Below, in pieces: positions 1 through 6,904 of a stretch of DNA of 17,728 nucleotides. The position numbers and the translations under genes are program-made. Numbering within the stretch: position 1 is the first letter of the stretch; every line of letters starts with the position of its first letter. Under the pieces are notes generated by a model. It saw nothing but the letters and a program-made list of their open reading frames with translations. It was not told the origin of the DNA and did no database searches. Source of the DNA: Bacteroidota bacterium (lineage in GTDB: Bacteria > Bacteroidota > Bacteroidia > Bacteroidales > Porphyromonadaceae); the NCBI GenBank assembly GCA_023388555.1, contig JAEWGA010000040.1, positions 1 to 17,728 on the forward strand, in the 5' to 3' direction.

Positions 1-51
1 GGGGGGATTTTGAGGGAGGAAAAAAAGTATCTGCGGAGTCTTTCAAAAAAG

Positions 52-106
52 AAAGCGCAGTTTGTCGTAACGAAAAGCGCAGTTTGTTGAAAAAGAAAGC
101 GCAGTT
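52..106. repeat. Three short direct repeats at a 22-bp period
   Basis: The core AAAGCGCAGTT starts at 52, 74 and 96, giving an exact 22-bp period. The first two copies extend to AAAGCGCAGTTTGT; the third diverges after the core. The 8-bp stretches between copies differ (cgtaacga, then tgaaaaag), but both end in a purine-rich run leading into the next copy. This looks like a small degenerate tandem array. The unit is too short and the spacers far too small for a CRISPR array. Function is unknown; it could be a fragment of a dispersed repeat or miniature element, or a set of protein-binding sites. Confidence 0.7.
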
Positions 107-172
107 ATTTTTGCACAACTTTTAACACCCCTCTCCAACCCGCTTCAGCAAAGGGATTGCGGGCGGTCATCC

Positions 173-482
173 TTTTACCCCCAAAATCACCCCCAAAACA
201 CCCCATTTTCGTCCCCAAAATCCGCCTAATTTCCACCCTAATTTTCTCTCCAAATTTCGCCTCATTTTCCCCCAAAAAAACACCCTAAATTTTCGCCCTA
301 AAATCCGTTCATTTTTCGCCTTCATTTTCGCCCTAAAAGCAGGTTATTTTTCGCTCGAAATCTCGGACGAAAATCGTTCCATTTTTTATTTTCTTTTTCA
401 CTCCAAATTCTGGGGGTAAATTAACTCCATTGGGGAGGCTTATTTTTCACCCCAATTACCGCTACAAATTTCGGTCACATTT
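173..482. repeat. Quasi-periodic A/T tracts alternating with C-rich segments
   Basis: About 27 tracts of 3-7 A/T bases (AAAAT, AATTT, AAATTTT, ATTTTT and similar) alternate with C-rich segments of about 5-8 bases. Tract centres read by eye fall near 174, 185, 196, 207, 219, 230, 242, 254, 266, 277, 290, 302, 313, 326, 336, 348, 360, 372 and 384, and continue less regularly to about 480. Mean spacing is close to 11.8 bp. From 171 to 350 I count roughly 65 C and 10 G on the plus strand. The period is not a multiple of three and no frame gives a recognisable protein. The region is non-coding, possibly intrinsically curved DNA or a decayed minisatellite with a unit of about 12 bp. Confidence 0.75.
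178..216 (-). other. Potential G-quadruplex on minus strand
   Basis: The plus strand has four C runs at 178-182, 190-194, 201-204 and 213-216, separated by 7, 6 and 8 bases. The minus strand therefore has four runs of at least four G with short loops, which meets a relaxed G-quadruplex rule (one loop is just over the usual limit of 7). It lies within the periodic tract region and may only reflect that region's composition. Confidence 0.4.
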
Positions 483-603
483 CACCGTACTTTGGGGGAT
501 ACTTTAAATTTCAGTTCCAAAACTCCCTCCCTATCTCCAGCTCAAGTTTCCTTCCGATTTTTGGGCTGGTTTTTACTTTTTAGACTCCTCTTTGAAACTT
601 TCT

Positions 604-611
604 TATCTTTG
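604..611 (+). promoter_or_regulatory. Bacteroidetes -7 promoter box for the hydrolase gene
   Basis: TATCTTTG fits the Bacteroidota sigma-ABfr -7 consensus TAnnTTTG. I see no clear -33 TTTG at the usual distance; the TTTG at 591-594 is too close. A transcript starting about 7 bases downstream would begin near 617-619. That makes ATG 656 a start with a leader of about 38 nt, and ATG 620 a nearly leaderless one. Confidence 0.6.
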
Positions 612-655
612 CGTTAGGCATGCGCCATATTTCTTGTACAGATAATGTTTTCGTT

Positions 656-1744
656 ATGAACCGATTTGCCTCTACGCTTATTTTAAGCCTTGGATTATTT
701 CTTCTGCATCCCCTTCCCTCCGCTAAAGCCTGTACTGGCATCACGCTTACTACACGCGACAAGCAAGTAGTGGTGGCACGCACCATAGAGTGGGGAGGGT
801 CGGATTTGCAGAGCCATTATGTTATAGTCCCTCGGGGATATGTTCAGGAGTCTTGGCTTCCGGGATCTACTGGTGGCGGGCTTCGTTTTACTGCCCGTTA
901 CGGATATGTTGGTTTTGCTGTAAACCAAAAAGAGTTTGTTACCGAGGGGTTGAATGAAAAAGGACTCTCGGCCGGACTTTTCTACTTTCCCCAGTATGGG
1001 AAGTATCCCGAGTATGATGCAACGCAGCGTCAACATACAATATCGGACCTTCAGCTTGTCCCCTGGATTTTGGGTAGTTGTGCTACGGTAGATGAGGTGC
1101 GGGAAGCCTTAAAAACAGTGCGCGTTAGCAGTGTGGACCCACGGGCCTCTACGGTACATTGGCGCTTTACAGACTCTACTGGTAAGCAGATAGTGTTGGA
1201 GTTTGAAGATGGTGTTCCGCATTTTTACGATAATCCTTTGGGTGTCCTGACCAACTCTCCTGGGCTTCCTTGGCAGTTGACCAATTTGAATAACTATGCC
1301 CACCTTATTCCTGGGCCTGTGGCAGAGCAACAATTTGGCGGGCATACTCTCCGCTCTTTTGGTATGGGAACGGGCATGTGGGGGCTTCCTGGTGATGTTA
1401 CTCCTCCGTCTCGTTTTGTTCGTGCCTTCTTTTACCAAACAACAGCGCCTACGCCTGCTACCACTGCCGATGCCGTTCGTTCGGCCTTCCAAATACTGCA
1501 CAACTTCGACCTTCCTATAGGTATAGAAGTATCCAAAGATACCGAGGCTCCCAATATACCCAGTGCCACACAGTGGACATCGGCCACGGATATTGCCAAC
1601 CTCTGCATCTACTATACCACTATGTATAACCCTGCTATTAGAGGGTTCGACCTACGTACCATTAATTTTGCTACAACTAAGTACAGGGCTGTGCCATTGG
1701 ATCCGCCTACACCTGTGCCATTCCAAATGTTAACTGTTAAATAG
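656..1744 (+). CDS. Exported choloylglycine hydrolase family protein (linear amide C-N hydrolase)
   Basis: A 362-residue Ntn-hydrolase of the bile salt hydrolase / penicillin V acylase family, which cleaves linear amide bonds with an N-terminal cysteine. Residues 1-25 form a signal peptide (hydrophobic segment about 7-20, then SAKA). Cleavage would leave Cys26 of ACTG as the new N-terminus and nucleophile. Other family positions are visible: Arg42 in ARTIEWG, Asn100 in GLNEKGL, Asn200 in LTNSP and an Arg in SRFVR (253-256). Length fits the family. An in-frame ATG at 620 adds 12 residues but would sit almost at the predicted transcription start and spoil the signal peptide, so I chose 656. The gene stands alone, 358 bp before a tRNA gene. 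It should act in the periplasm. The substrate could be a conjugated bile acid, penicillin V or an acyl-amide signal, and the sequence does not decide. Confidence 0.88.
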   Translation: MNRFASTLILSLGLFLLHPLPSAKACTGITLTTRDKQVVVARTIEWGGSDLQSHYVIVPRGYVQESWLPGSTGGGLRFTARYGYVGFAVNQKEFVTEGLNEKGLSAGLFYFPQYGKYPEYDATQRQHTISDLQLVPWILGSCATVDEVREALKTVRVSSVDPRASTVHWRFTDSTGKQIVLEFEDGVPHFYDNPLGVLTNSPGLPWQLTNLNNYAHLIPGPVAEQQFGGHTLRSFGMGTGMWGLPGDVTPPSRFVRAFFYQTTAPTPATTADAVRSAFQILHNFDLPIGIEVSKDTEAPNIPSATQWTSATDIANLCIYYTTMYNPAIRGFDLRTINFATTKYRAVPLDPPTPVPFQMLTVK

Positions 1745-1868
1745 GAGTAGCTTTCCAACGGCGCTTGTGCTTTTTAGCTGTAGGGCCGGTGGTTTCCAAA
1801 AAAAACTGTCCAGTCCTTTGCCTCCAATGCTTGGGATATGAGTTGAGAGGTAAGGACCTTTCTTGAAA

Positions 1869-1906
1869 ACTAAAAGGGGAATGCCTTAGGGTGTTCTCCT
1901 TTTAGT
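1869..1906. terminator. Strong hairpin 125 bp after the hydrolase stop
   Basis: Arms 1869-1882 and 1893-1906 pair over about 14 bp, including two G-T wobbles, around a 10-base loop; the core is CTAAAAGG paired with CCTTTTAG. No T run follows the right arm, but the arm itself contains TTTT, and the left arm supplies the same on the other strand. It could be a weak bidirectional terminator or an RNA 3'-end stabiliser for the upstream gene. This rests on pairing alone. Confidence 0.45.
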
Positions 1907-2055
1907 GTTAGTAGGGCAGGGGTTGATATACATCCAGGTGCAATAGAGGTCTTGTTTTTTCTCCATAGAACATATTTACGATGCTGATGTTGTATTCCAG
2001 AAAAAAACAACTGTAAAAACGGAGTATGAGTGCCTCTTATATTTGCGAAAATATA

Positions 2056-2063
2056 TACCTTTG
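2056..2063 (+). promoter_or_regulatory. Bacteroidetes -7 promoter box for tRNA-Gly
   Basis: TACCTTTG matches TAnnTTTG exactly and lies 39 bp before the mature tRNA 5' end, predicting a precursor leader of about 33-35 nt. A matching -33 element is not clear. Confidence 0.65.
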
Positions 2064-2102
2064 TACAGGCTTACCCCTAAGCAGGGGGGACCAACAGAAA
2101 TT

Positions 2103-2175
2103 GCGGTAGTAGCTCAGTTGGTAGAGCGTCGGCTTCCCAAGCCGAAGGTCACGGGTTCGACCCCCGCCTACCGCT
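2103..2175 (+). tRNA. tRNA-Gly(CCC)
   Basis: A 73-nt cloverleaf with all arms. The acceptor stem is GCGGTAG paired with CTACCGC, plus discriminator T. The D arm is GCTC/GAGC. The anticodon stem is TCGGC/GCCGA with loop TTCCCAA, so the anticodon is CCC, reading GGG glycine codons. The T arm has loop TTCGACC, with four good pairs and one A-C mismatch at its base (positions 49-65). CCA is not encoded. The anticodon and the tRNA-Gly-like acceptor support the glycine identity. Confidence 0.96.
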
Positions 2176-2202
2176 CTTGTATTAGTAATTATGTTGTACA
2201 TG

Positions 2203-2237
2203 AAGGCGTCTCCATCTTGACTGGTTTGGGGCGCCTT
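2203..2237 (+). terminator. Terminator-like hairpin after tRNA-Gly
   Basis: AAGGCG at 2203-2208 pairs with CGCCTT at 2232-2237. The stem continues as CTCC with GGGG after a one-base bulge, and the loop is 14 bases. The next bases are TGTTATTGT, a weak T-rich tail. It lies 28 bp after the tRNA and 47 bp before parC, so it probably ends the tRNA transcript. Confidence 0.6.
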
Positions 2238-2283
2238 TGTTATTGTGCTAATAGGACAGGAGGAGGAATAATAATTATTACCC

Positions 2284-4968
2284 ATGAGTATTGATACAGA
2301 AAATAAAGAGGCTATAGGTACTACAACACAGGAGACAGACGTGCATTCGGTCCCTTTAGGAACAGAAGGGAAGTATAGTTACATACTTACGGGGATGTAT
2401 AAGTCGTGGTTTTTATCCTATGCATCTTATGTTATATTAGAGCGTGCCGTTCCACATATTGTTGATGGGTTAAAGCCAGTACAACGCCGGATATTGCATA
2501 CTATGTCGCAAATGGATGACCGGTTGATAAAGGTTGCCAACATAGTTGGTTACACAATGCAACTTCATCCGCATGGCGATGCAAGCATTACGGATGCTTT
2601 GGTGCAGATAGGGCAAAAGGACCTACTGATAGATACGCAAGGTAACTGGGGGAATATTTTAACGGGGGATGGTGCTGCTGCAGCTCGGTACATCGAAGCC
2701 CGGTTATTACCTTTTGCAAAAAAGGTGCTGTTTAGTCCGCAAATAACCCAGTACAAGCCTTCTTACGATGGCGCAAATAAAGAGCCTGTTTATTTGCCTG
2801 TTAAGTTTCCGCTCCTTTTGGCGCAGGGAGCAGAAGGTATAGCCGTAGGGTTATCGTCCAAGATATTGCCACATAATGTTACGGAGATATTGCAGGCGGC
2901 TATAGCCTACCTGAAAGGCGAGGAGTTTGTGTTGTACCCGGACTTTGTGACTGGCGGTTGGTTGGATGTTTCGAGGTACTCGGACGGGCGCCGAGGAGGA
3001 GCAGTGAAGATTCGTGCAAACATTGTTAAGAAGGACAATAAGACATTAGTAATAGACCAGATACCTTTTTCGCGCACTACCTCCTCTTTAATAGAGTCCA
3101 TACTAAAGGCAAACGAGAAAGGGAAGATTCGCATAAAAAAAATAGATGATAAAACAGCCGAGCAAGCAAATATAGAGATACAGTTGGCCCCCGGTACTTC
3201 CTCGGACAAAACAATAGATGCCCTGTATGCCTTTACGGACTGTGAAATAAGCATTTCGCCTAACTGCTGTGTAATTCAGGATGACCAGCCTGTATTTATA
3301 GGAGTGTCGGACGTGCTTAAGGATAATGTTACCCGAACTATGGGCTACCTGCGCCAGGAACTGGAACTTGCTTTGGGACAGCTGAAGGAGAAACACCTTG
3401 CAGTGTCGTTGGAGCAGTTGTTTATTACCCGTAGAGTATACAAAGACCCCGAGTTTGAGGAGGCGAAGAATATATCGGCTGTTTTGTTGCATATCCATAG
3501 CCGGTTAGAGGATGCTATTGCCCAGATGATACGCCCTGTAACACAAGACGACCTGAAGGTGTTACTGGATATCCGTATGGCACGTATCCTTAAGTTTAAT
3601 GAGGAAAAAAGCAGGAAGGATTTGTTGGCACTGGAAAAAGAAATGGAACAAATACAAAACCACCTGCAAGATATGCGTAGGTACACTATAAAGTGGTACG
3701 AAGGCTTACTAAAAGATGTAGGCGACAAGTATCCGCGCAGAACACAACTGCAGAGTTTCGATACTATTTTGGCAGCAAAGGTGGCCGAGAAAAATGAACG
3801 TTTGTATGTAAATAAAGCGGAGGGGTTTGTTGGAACATCGCTCCGGAAGGATGAGTTTGTGTGTAATGTTTCGGAGATAGATGATATTATTGTGTTTTTC
3901 CGAAATGGGAAGTATCTGGTAACAAAAGTCTCGGACAAAGCTTTTGTAGGGAAGGATATTATACACGTGGCTCGCTTTATAAAACGGGATAAAAGAACAA
4001 TTTATAATGTTATATATAGGGATGGTAAAGCGGGAATTAACTACATAAAACGGTTTAATGTAACCTCTGTTACACGAGACAGGGAATACGACTTAACTAT
4101 GGGTACAGAGGGTAGCCGGGTGCTGTATTTCTCGGCTAATCCAAATGGGGAAGCCGAAACCGTTAGGGTTGTTCTTAAACCTAAAGCCAAACAGCGCCAA
4201 CTGGTGTTTGAGCACGATTTTAGTGAACTTCTTATAAAGGGACGTAGTGCCAGGGGAAATATACTAACAAAGGGCGAAGTGTTTAAAGTAACACTAAAGG
4301 AAAAAGGCTTATCCACCTTAGGAGGCCGAAAAGTGTGGTTTGACCACGATGTGAACCGGCTTAATTACGACGAAAGAGGCGCTTACCTTGGTGAGTTTGC
4401 ACCGGAGGATTTAGTATTGGTTATCCTTAAGAGCGGAGAGGTGTATACTACCGGCTTTGCGGAGTCGATACACTTTGAGCGAGACATATTAATGGTGGAG
4501 AAATACAACCCTAATAAGCAATGGACATTGGTTTATTACGATGGGGAACAGAAGTATACTTACATAAAACGTTTCCAGGTAGAGCCTGGCAAAAGGGAAA
4601 ATATGCTGGGCGGAGAGGGAAACAGCATTGTTTTGCTCACGGCTCGGTACAACCCACAATTAGTAGTTTCCTTTGGCGAACGAGATGAGCACCGATTACC
4701 TATAAATATTGATTCCGAAAGTTTTATTGCTATTAAAAGCATTCGGGCCAAGGGTAAGCGCTTAACCAATTACATTGTAAAAGATGTATTGGTTGCAGAT
4801 AGCGAGCCCTTGGAAGAGCTTTCGGATGAGTTTGAAGAGGCCCCAACGGAAGAACCTAGTGCTCCCTTTGACGCTGGAAACGATGATTATGAAGATACAA
4901 CCAAGTTATTGGAAGAGGTAACAGGAGTCCGACGCCTTAAATTTGAAGCAGAAACGAATGATGAGTAA
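2284..4968 (+). CDS. parC: DNA topoisomerase IV subunit A (ParC/GyrA family)
   Basis: The 894-residue breakage-reunion subunit of a type IIA topoisomerase, which with ParE decatenates and relaxes chromosomes using ATP. The N-terminal catalytic part (about 35-490) contains DGLKPVQRRIL at 61-71, HPHGDASITDAL at 95-106 and AAARYIEAR at 132-140. Tyr136 is the active-site tyrosine and the preceding Arg is the usual helper. From about 510 to 850 are repeated strand blades fitting the GyrA/ParC C-terminal DNA-wrapping domain. An acidic tail rich in E and D follows, with a short basic patch VRRLKF near the end. ATG 2284 is the first start after an in-frame stop. An AGGAGG-rich stretch lies 17-25 bases upstream, too far for a normal Shine-Dalgarno site. 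The HPHGDASI signature and context fit Bacteroidetes ParC rather than gyrase. It opens a packed five-gene cluster. Confidence 0.93.
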   Translation: MSIDTENKEAIGTTTQETDVHSVPLGTEGKYSYILTGMYKSWFLSYASYVILERAVPHIVDGLKPVQRRILHTMSQMDDRLIKVANIVGYTMQLHPHGDASITDALVQIGQKDLLIDTQGNWGNILTGDGAAAARYIEARLLPFAKKVLFSPQITQYKPSYDGANKEPVYLPVKFPLLLAQGAEGIAVGLSSKILPHNVTEILQAAIAYLKGEEFVLYPDFVTGGWLDVSRYSDGRRGGAVKIRANIVKKDNKTLVIDQIPFSRTTSSLIESILKANEKGKIRIKKIDDKTAEQANIEIQLAPGTSSDKTIDALYAFTDCEISISPNCCVIQDDQPVFIGVSDVLKDNVTRTMGYLRQELELALGQLKEKHLAVSLEQLFITRRVYKDPEFEEAKNISAVLLHIHSRLEDAIAQMIRPVTQDDLKVLLDIRMARILKFNEEKSRKDLLALEKEMEQIQNHLQDMRRYTIKWYEGLLKDVGDKYPRRTQLQSFDTILAAKVAEKNERLYVNKAEGFVGTSLRKDEFVCNVSEIDDIIVFFRNGKYLVTKVSDKAFVGKDIIHVARFIKRDKRTIYNVIYRDGKAGINYIKRFNVTSVTRDREYDLTMGTEGSRVLYFSANPNGEAETVRVVLKPKAKQRQLVFEHDFSELLIKGRSARGNILTKGEVFKVTLKEKGLSTLGGRKVWFDHDVNRLNYDERGAYLGEFAPEDLVLVILKSGEVYTTGFAESIHFERDILMVEKYNPNKQWTLVYYDGEQKYTYIKRFQVEPGKRENMLGGEGNSIVLLTARYNPQLVVSFGERDEHRLPINIDSESFIAIKSIRAKGKRLTNYIVKDVLVADSEPLEELSDEFEEAPTEEPSAPFDAGNDDYEDTTKLLEEVTGVRRLKFEAETNDE

Positions 4969-5878
4969 ATACGGTTATAAGGTTGCAATAGCATTCTTTT
5001 TATGCATGCTTATTGCTCCCTTTGGGAAGGGGCAAAATATTGCCTCGTGGAAGGAGAAACTAAAGCGGTATTATACATCGGCCGATTGGCATTGGTCGGA
5101 TACTTTGCATGCCTCTCACCGCCAGTATTTAATACGATTAGCATTGGGTGGAGTAAAGGATGCTTACATCAGTCCAATAGCTCACCGTGGTCCCGAAGTC
5201 GTTTTTATGGTCCTGGGCGATGATCCACTTAAGAGTGCTGTGCTACAAGGGTTGTATTCCGAGTTTATGGTGGGAGGTGGCCTTTATGCAAACCCCACCA
5301 ACAAGTCTCAGTTATACTCTGCTTCCATAAATGGGGCGATAGGTCCTATGTGGCGACTGATGCGTAAACCCTCCTTTGCTTTGGATTTAGGCCCTATGTG
5401 GGGAATCGATGCCAATGCCCTGTTAAAGATGAGTAACAGTAACAACATCTTTAATTTACACCTATCAACAGGGATTGATATAGCTGTTAGAGCCGTGTAT
5501 GCCCCCCAGTGCAAGAGTTTTCCATTTAGGGTACACTGGACAAATAGGGTGCAACTGATGCGTGTGGGGTTTGCTCCTCGGTTTGGGCAGGCCTACTACG
5601 ATTATGTATCGGGCGAAAACAGAGGAAAAATAGGGGTGTATTTGTCGCATCCATTTAACTGCTGGGGTATAACATCGCGTTGCTTAGTAGATTTGCCCAT
5701 TAGGGGCAGCGACCTTACCGTAGGGGTAGAGTATCAGCATTTGTATAATAAAGCTCCCGATAACCCTTACCAAACAGGAAGAATAGGATTGGTACTGGGG
5801 TGTTCTTTTGATATATTCACTTTGTCGGGCTACCATCAGCGAAGTGCTAAACCGTGGGTAAATACATTTGAGCCATGA
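4943..5878 (+). CDS. DUF3316 family exported protein
   Basis: A 311-residue protein with an N-terminal signal peptide (hydrophobic segment about 14-25, then GKGQ). The mature part has the features I associate with DUF3316, a Bacteroidales family of unknown function: DAYISP and YKG-like HRGPEV near the front, alternating strand-like segments, and RVGFAPRFGQAYYDY around 205-225. The strand pattern suggests a small outer-membrane barrel or envelope protein; that is inference. It overlaps the parC end by 26 bp from this start. ATGs at 4958 and 4961 would give 306 or 305 residues with a shorter overlap and an equally good signal peptide, and the sequence does not decide. Its stop overlaps the next start as ATGA, so translation is probably coupled within the parC cluster. 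Confidence 0.82.
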   Translation: MKQKRMMSKYGYKVAIAFFLCMLIAPFGKGQNIASWKEKLKRYYTSADWHWSDTLHASHRQYLIRLALGGVKDAYISPIAHRGPEVVFMVLGDDPLKSAVLQGLYSEFMVGGGLYANPTNKSQLYSASINGAIGPMWRLMRKPSFALDLGPMWGIDANALLKMSNSNNIFNLHLSTGIDIAVRAVYAPQCKSFPFRVHWTNRVQLMRVGFAPRFGQAYYDYVSGENRGKIGVYLSHPFNCWGITSRCLVDLPIRGSDLTVGVEYQHLYNKAPDNPYQTGRIGLVLGCSFDIFTLSGYHQRSAKPWVNTFEP

Positions 5879-6900
5879 AAAGATTTATTGGGGTTATAGT
5901 TTTTTTTATAGCCTTTTGTTCCTGCGTGCCCAATACGCCAAAGGATGTGAGCGCAAGGGCTAACTTTGAAGCCCTTTGGAAAATTATTGATGAGCGTTAC
6001 TGCTTTTTGGAAGAAAAGGGCGTGGATTGGGATTCGGTATACCATGCATACAACGCAAAAATTCAAACAGGGAAGTATGAAAACGACTTCCGGTTGTTTA
6101 GCTTGTTAGACCAGATGCTTGCAGAACTGAAAGATGGCCATGTGAACTTAATATCCACTTTCGATGTGTCGGGCTATAGCGCTTGGCAAGGTGATGATAC
6201 CAAAGGGTTGAATATATATGCAAGGCGTCCGTACCTTGTTGGAGCAAGTGTTACCGGAGGGATGTATTATAACTTCCTGAGCATTAAGGATACGGATATA
6301 AATTTTGCCTATTTGGTTTACAGTAGTTTCAGTAGCTCGTTGGGTAATATGCCCCTGGTTTTGAAACTGTGTGAAAAGATGGATGCTATAATATTGGACC
6401 TGCGTGGCAATGGTGGGGGGGTAGCCTCTTCTGCCGAACAACTGGTTTCCTATTTTATAGATAAGAAGGAGTTAGTGGGGTACACATCGTACAAAACAGG
6501 GCCTGGCAGAAACCAGTTTTCGGGACTAAAACCGTTGTACATATCACCTCATGAAGGGGTACGCTGGACCAAGAAACCTTTAATTGTACTACAAGACAGG
6601 GGGTGTTATAGTGCTTGTAACGATTTCTTATCCAAGATTAGGGTGGCAAAGAATGTAATAACAATAGGGTTGCCATCGGGTGGGGGAGGCGGCTTGCCAT
6701 CGTCGGCAGAGCTACCTAATGGCTGGAAAGTGCGTTACTCGGCAGTACGTTCCTTCGATAAAGATAAGAAGAGCATAGAAGGCGGTATAGCTCCTATGGT
6801 TACCCAGTCCTTACCCAGCTATTACGAAAACCCTAGTACGGACGATTTAATACTGAAGAAGGCGGCAGAGCTATTGGTAAAAATACTACATAAAGAATAA
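5875..6900 (+). CDS. S41 family peptidase, lipoprotein
   Basis: A 341-residue protein related to C-terminal processing (tail-specific) proteases. The start MKRFIGVIVFFIAFCSC fits a lipoprotein signal with Cys17 as the lipidated residue, so it is probably membrane-anchored in the envelope. Family marks are FEALWKIIDERY at 31-42, DGHVN at 87-91, LDLRGNGGG at 175-182 and the nucleophile region GCYSACNDF at 243-251, with Ser246 the likely catalytic serine. GLPSGGGGGLP (265-275) then stands where processing proteases carry the GKG lysine, so the Ser-Lys dyad is not visible in its usual place. No PDZ domain is evident, and the protein is shorter than Prc/CtpA. It starts inside the DUF3316 stop (ATGA) and ends 4 bp before the next gene. 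Substrate unknown. Confidence 0.85.
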   Translation: MKRFIGVIVFFIAFCSCVPNTPKDVSARANFEALWKIIDERYCFLEEKGVDWDSVYHAYNAKIQTGKYENDFRLFSLLDQMLAELKDGHVNLISTFDVSGYSAWQGDDTKGLNIYARRPYLVGASVTGGMYYNFLSIKDTDINFAYLVYSSFSSSLGNMPLVLKLCEKMDAIILDLRGNGGGVASSAEQLVSYFIDKKELVGYTSYKTGPGRNQFSGLKPLYISPHEGVRWTKKPLIVLQDRGCYSACNDFLSKIRVAKNVITIGLPSGGGGGLPSSAELPNGWKVRYSAVRSFDKDKKSIEGGIAPMVTQSLPSYYENPSTDDLILKKAAELLVKILHKE

Positions 6901-6904
6901 TACA

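Larger units (their letters stand above)
1745..2102. other. 358-bp gap between hydrolase gene and tRNA
   Basis: I found no open reading frame with coding character. The gap holds a 14-bp hairpin at 1869-1906, an ATATTT/AAATAT inverted repeat at 2039-2054, the tRNA promoter box at 2056-2063 and a small CCCC/GGGG hairpin in the tRNA leader (2074-2087). Nothing else is recognised. Confidence 0.6.

Noticed and set aside
52..106. CRISPR array
   Set aside because: The repeat core is 11-14 bp with 8-bp spacers; real arrays have repeats over 20 bp and spacers near 30 bp, and no cas gene is present.
429..456. ATTGGGG/CCCCAAT inverted repeat as a terminator
   Set aside because: It has a 7-bp stem and 14-base loop, with no T run after it and no gene shown ending just before it; it may follow from the A/T-and-C pattern of the region.
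1..603. A hidden repeat-protein gene in the periodic region
   Set aside because: The period near 11.8 bp is not a multiple of three and no frame stays open with recognisable composition.
620..655. Upstream ATG as the start of the choloylglycine hydrolase family gene
   Set aside because: It lies almost at the predicted transcription start and places a polar, Cys-containing stretch before a good signal peptide.
695..1501. Minus-strand open frames inside the hydrolase gene
   Set aside because: They are antisense to a strongly recognised gene and have no coding features of their own.
2043..2294. Open frames on both strands covering the tRNA region
   Set aside because: They read through the tRNA cloverleaf and its promoter and have no family resemblance.
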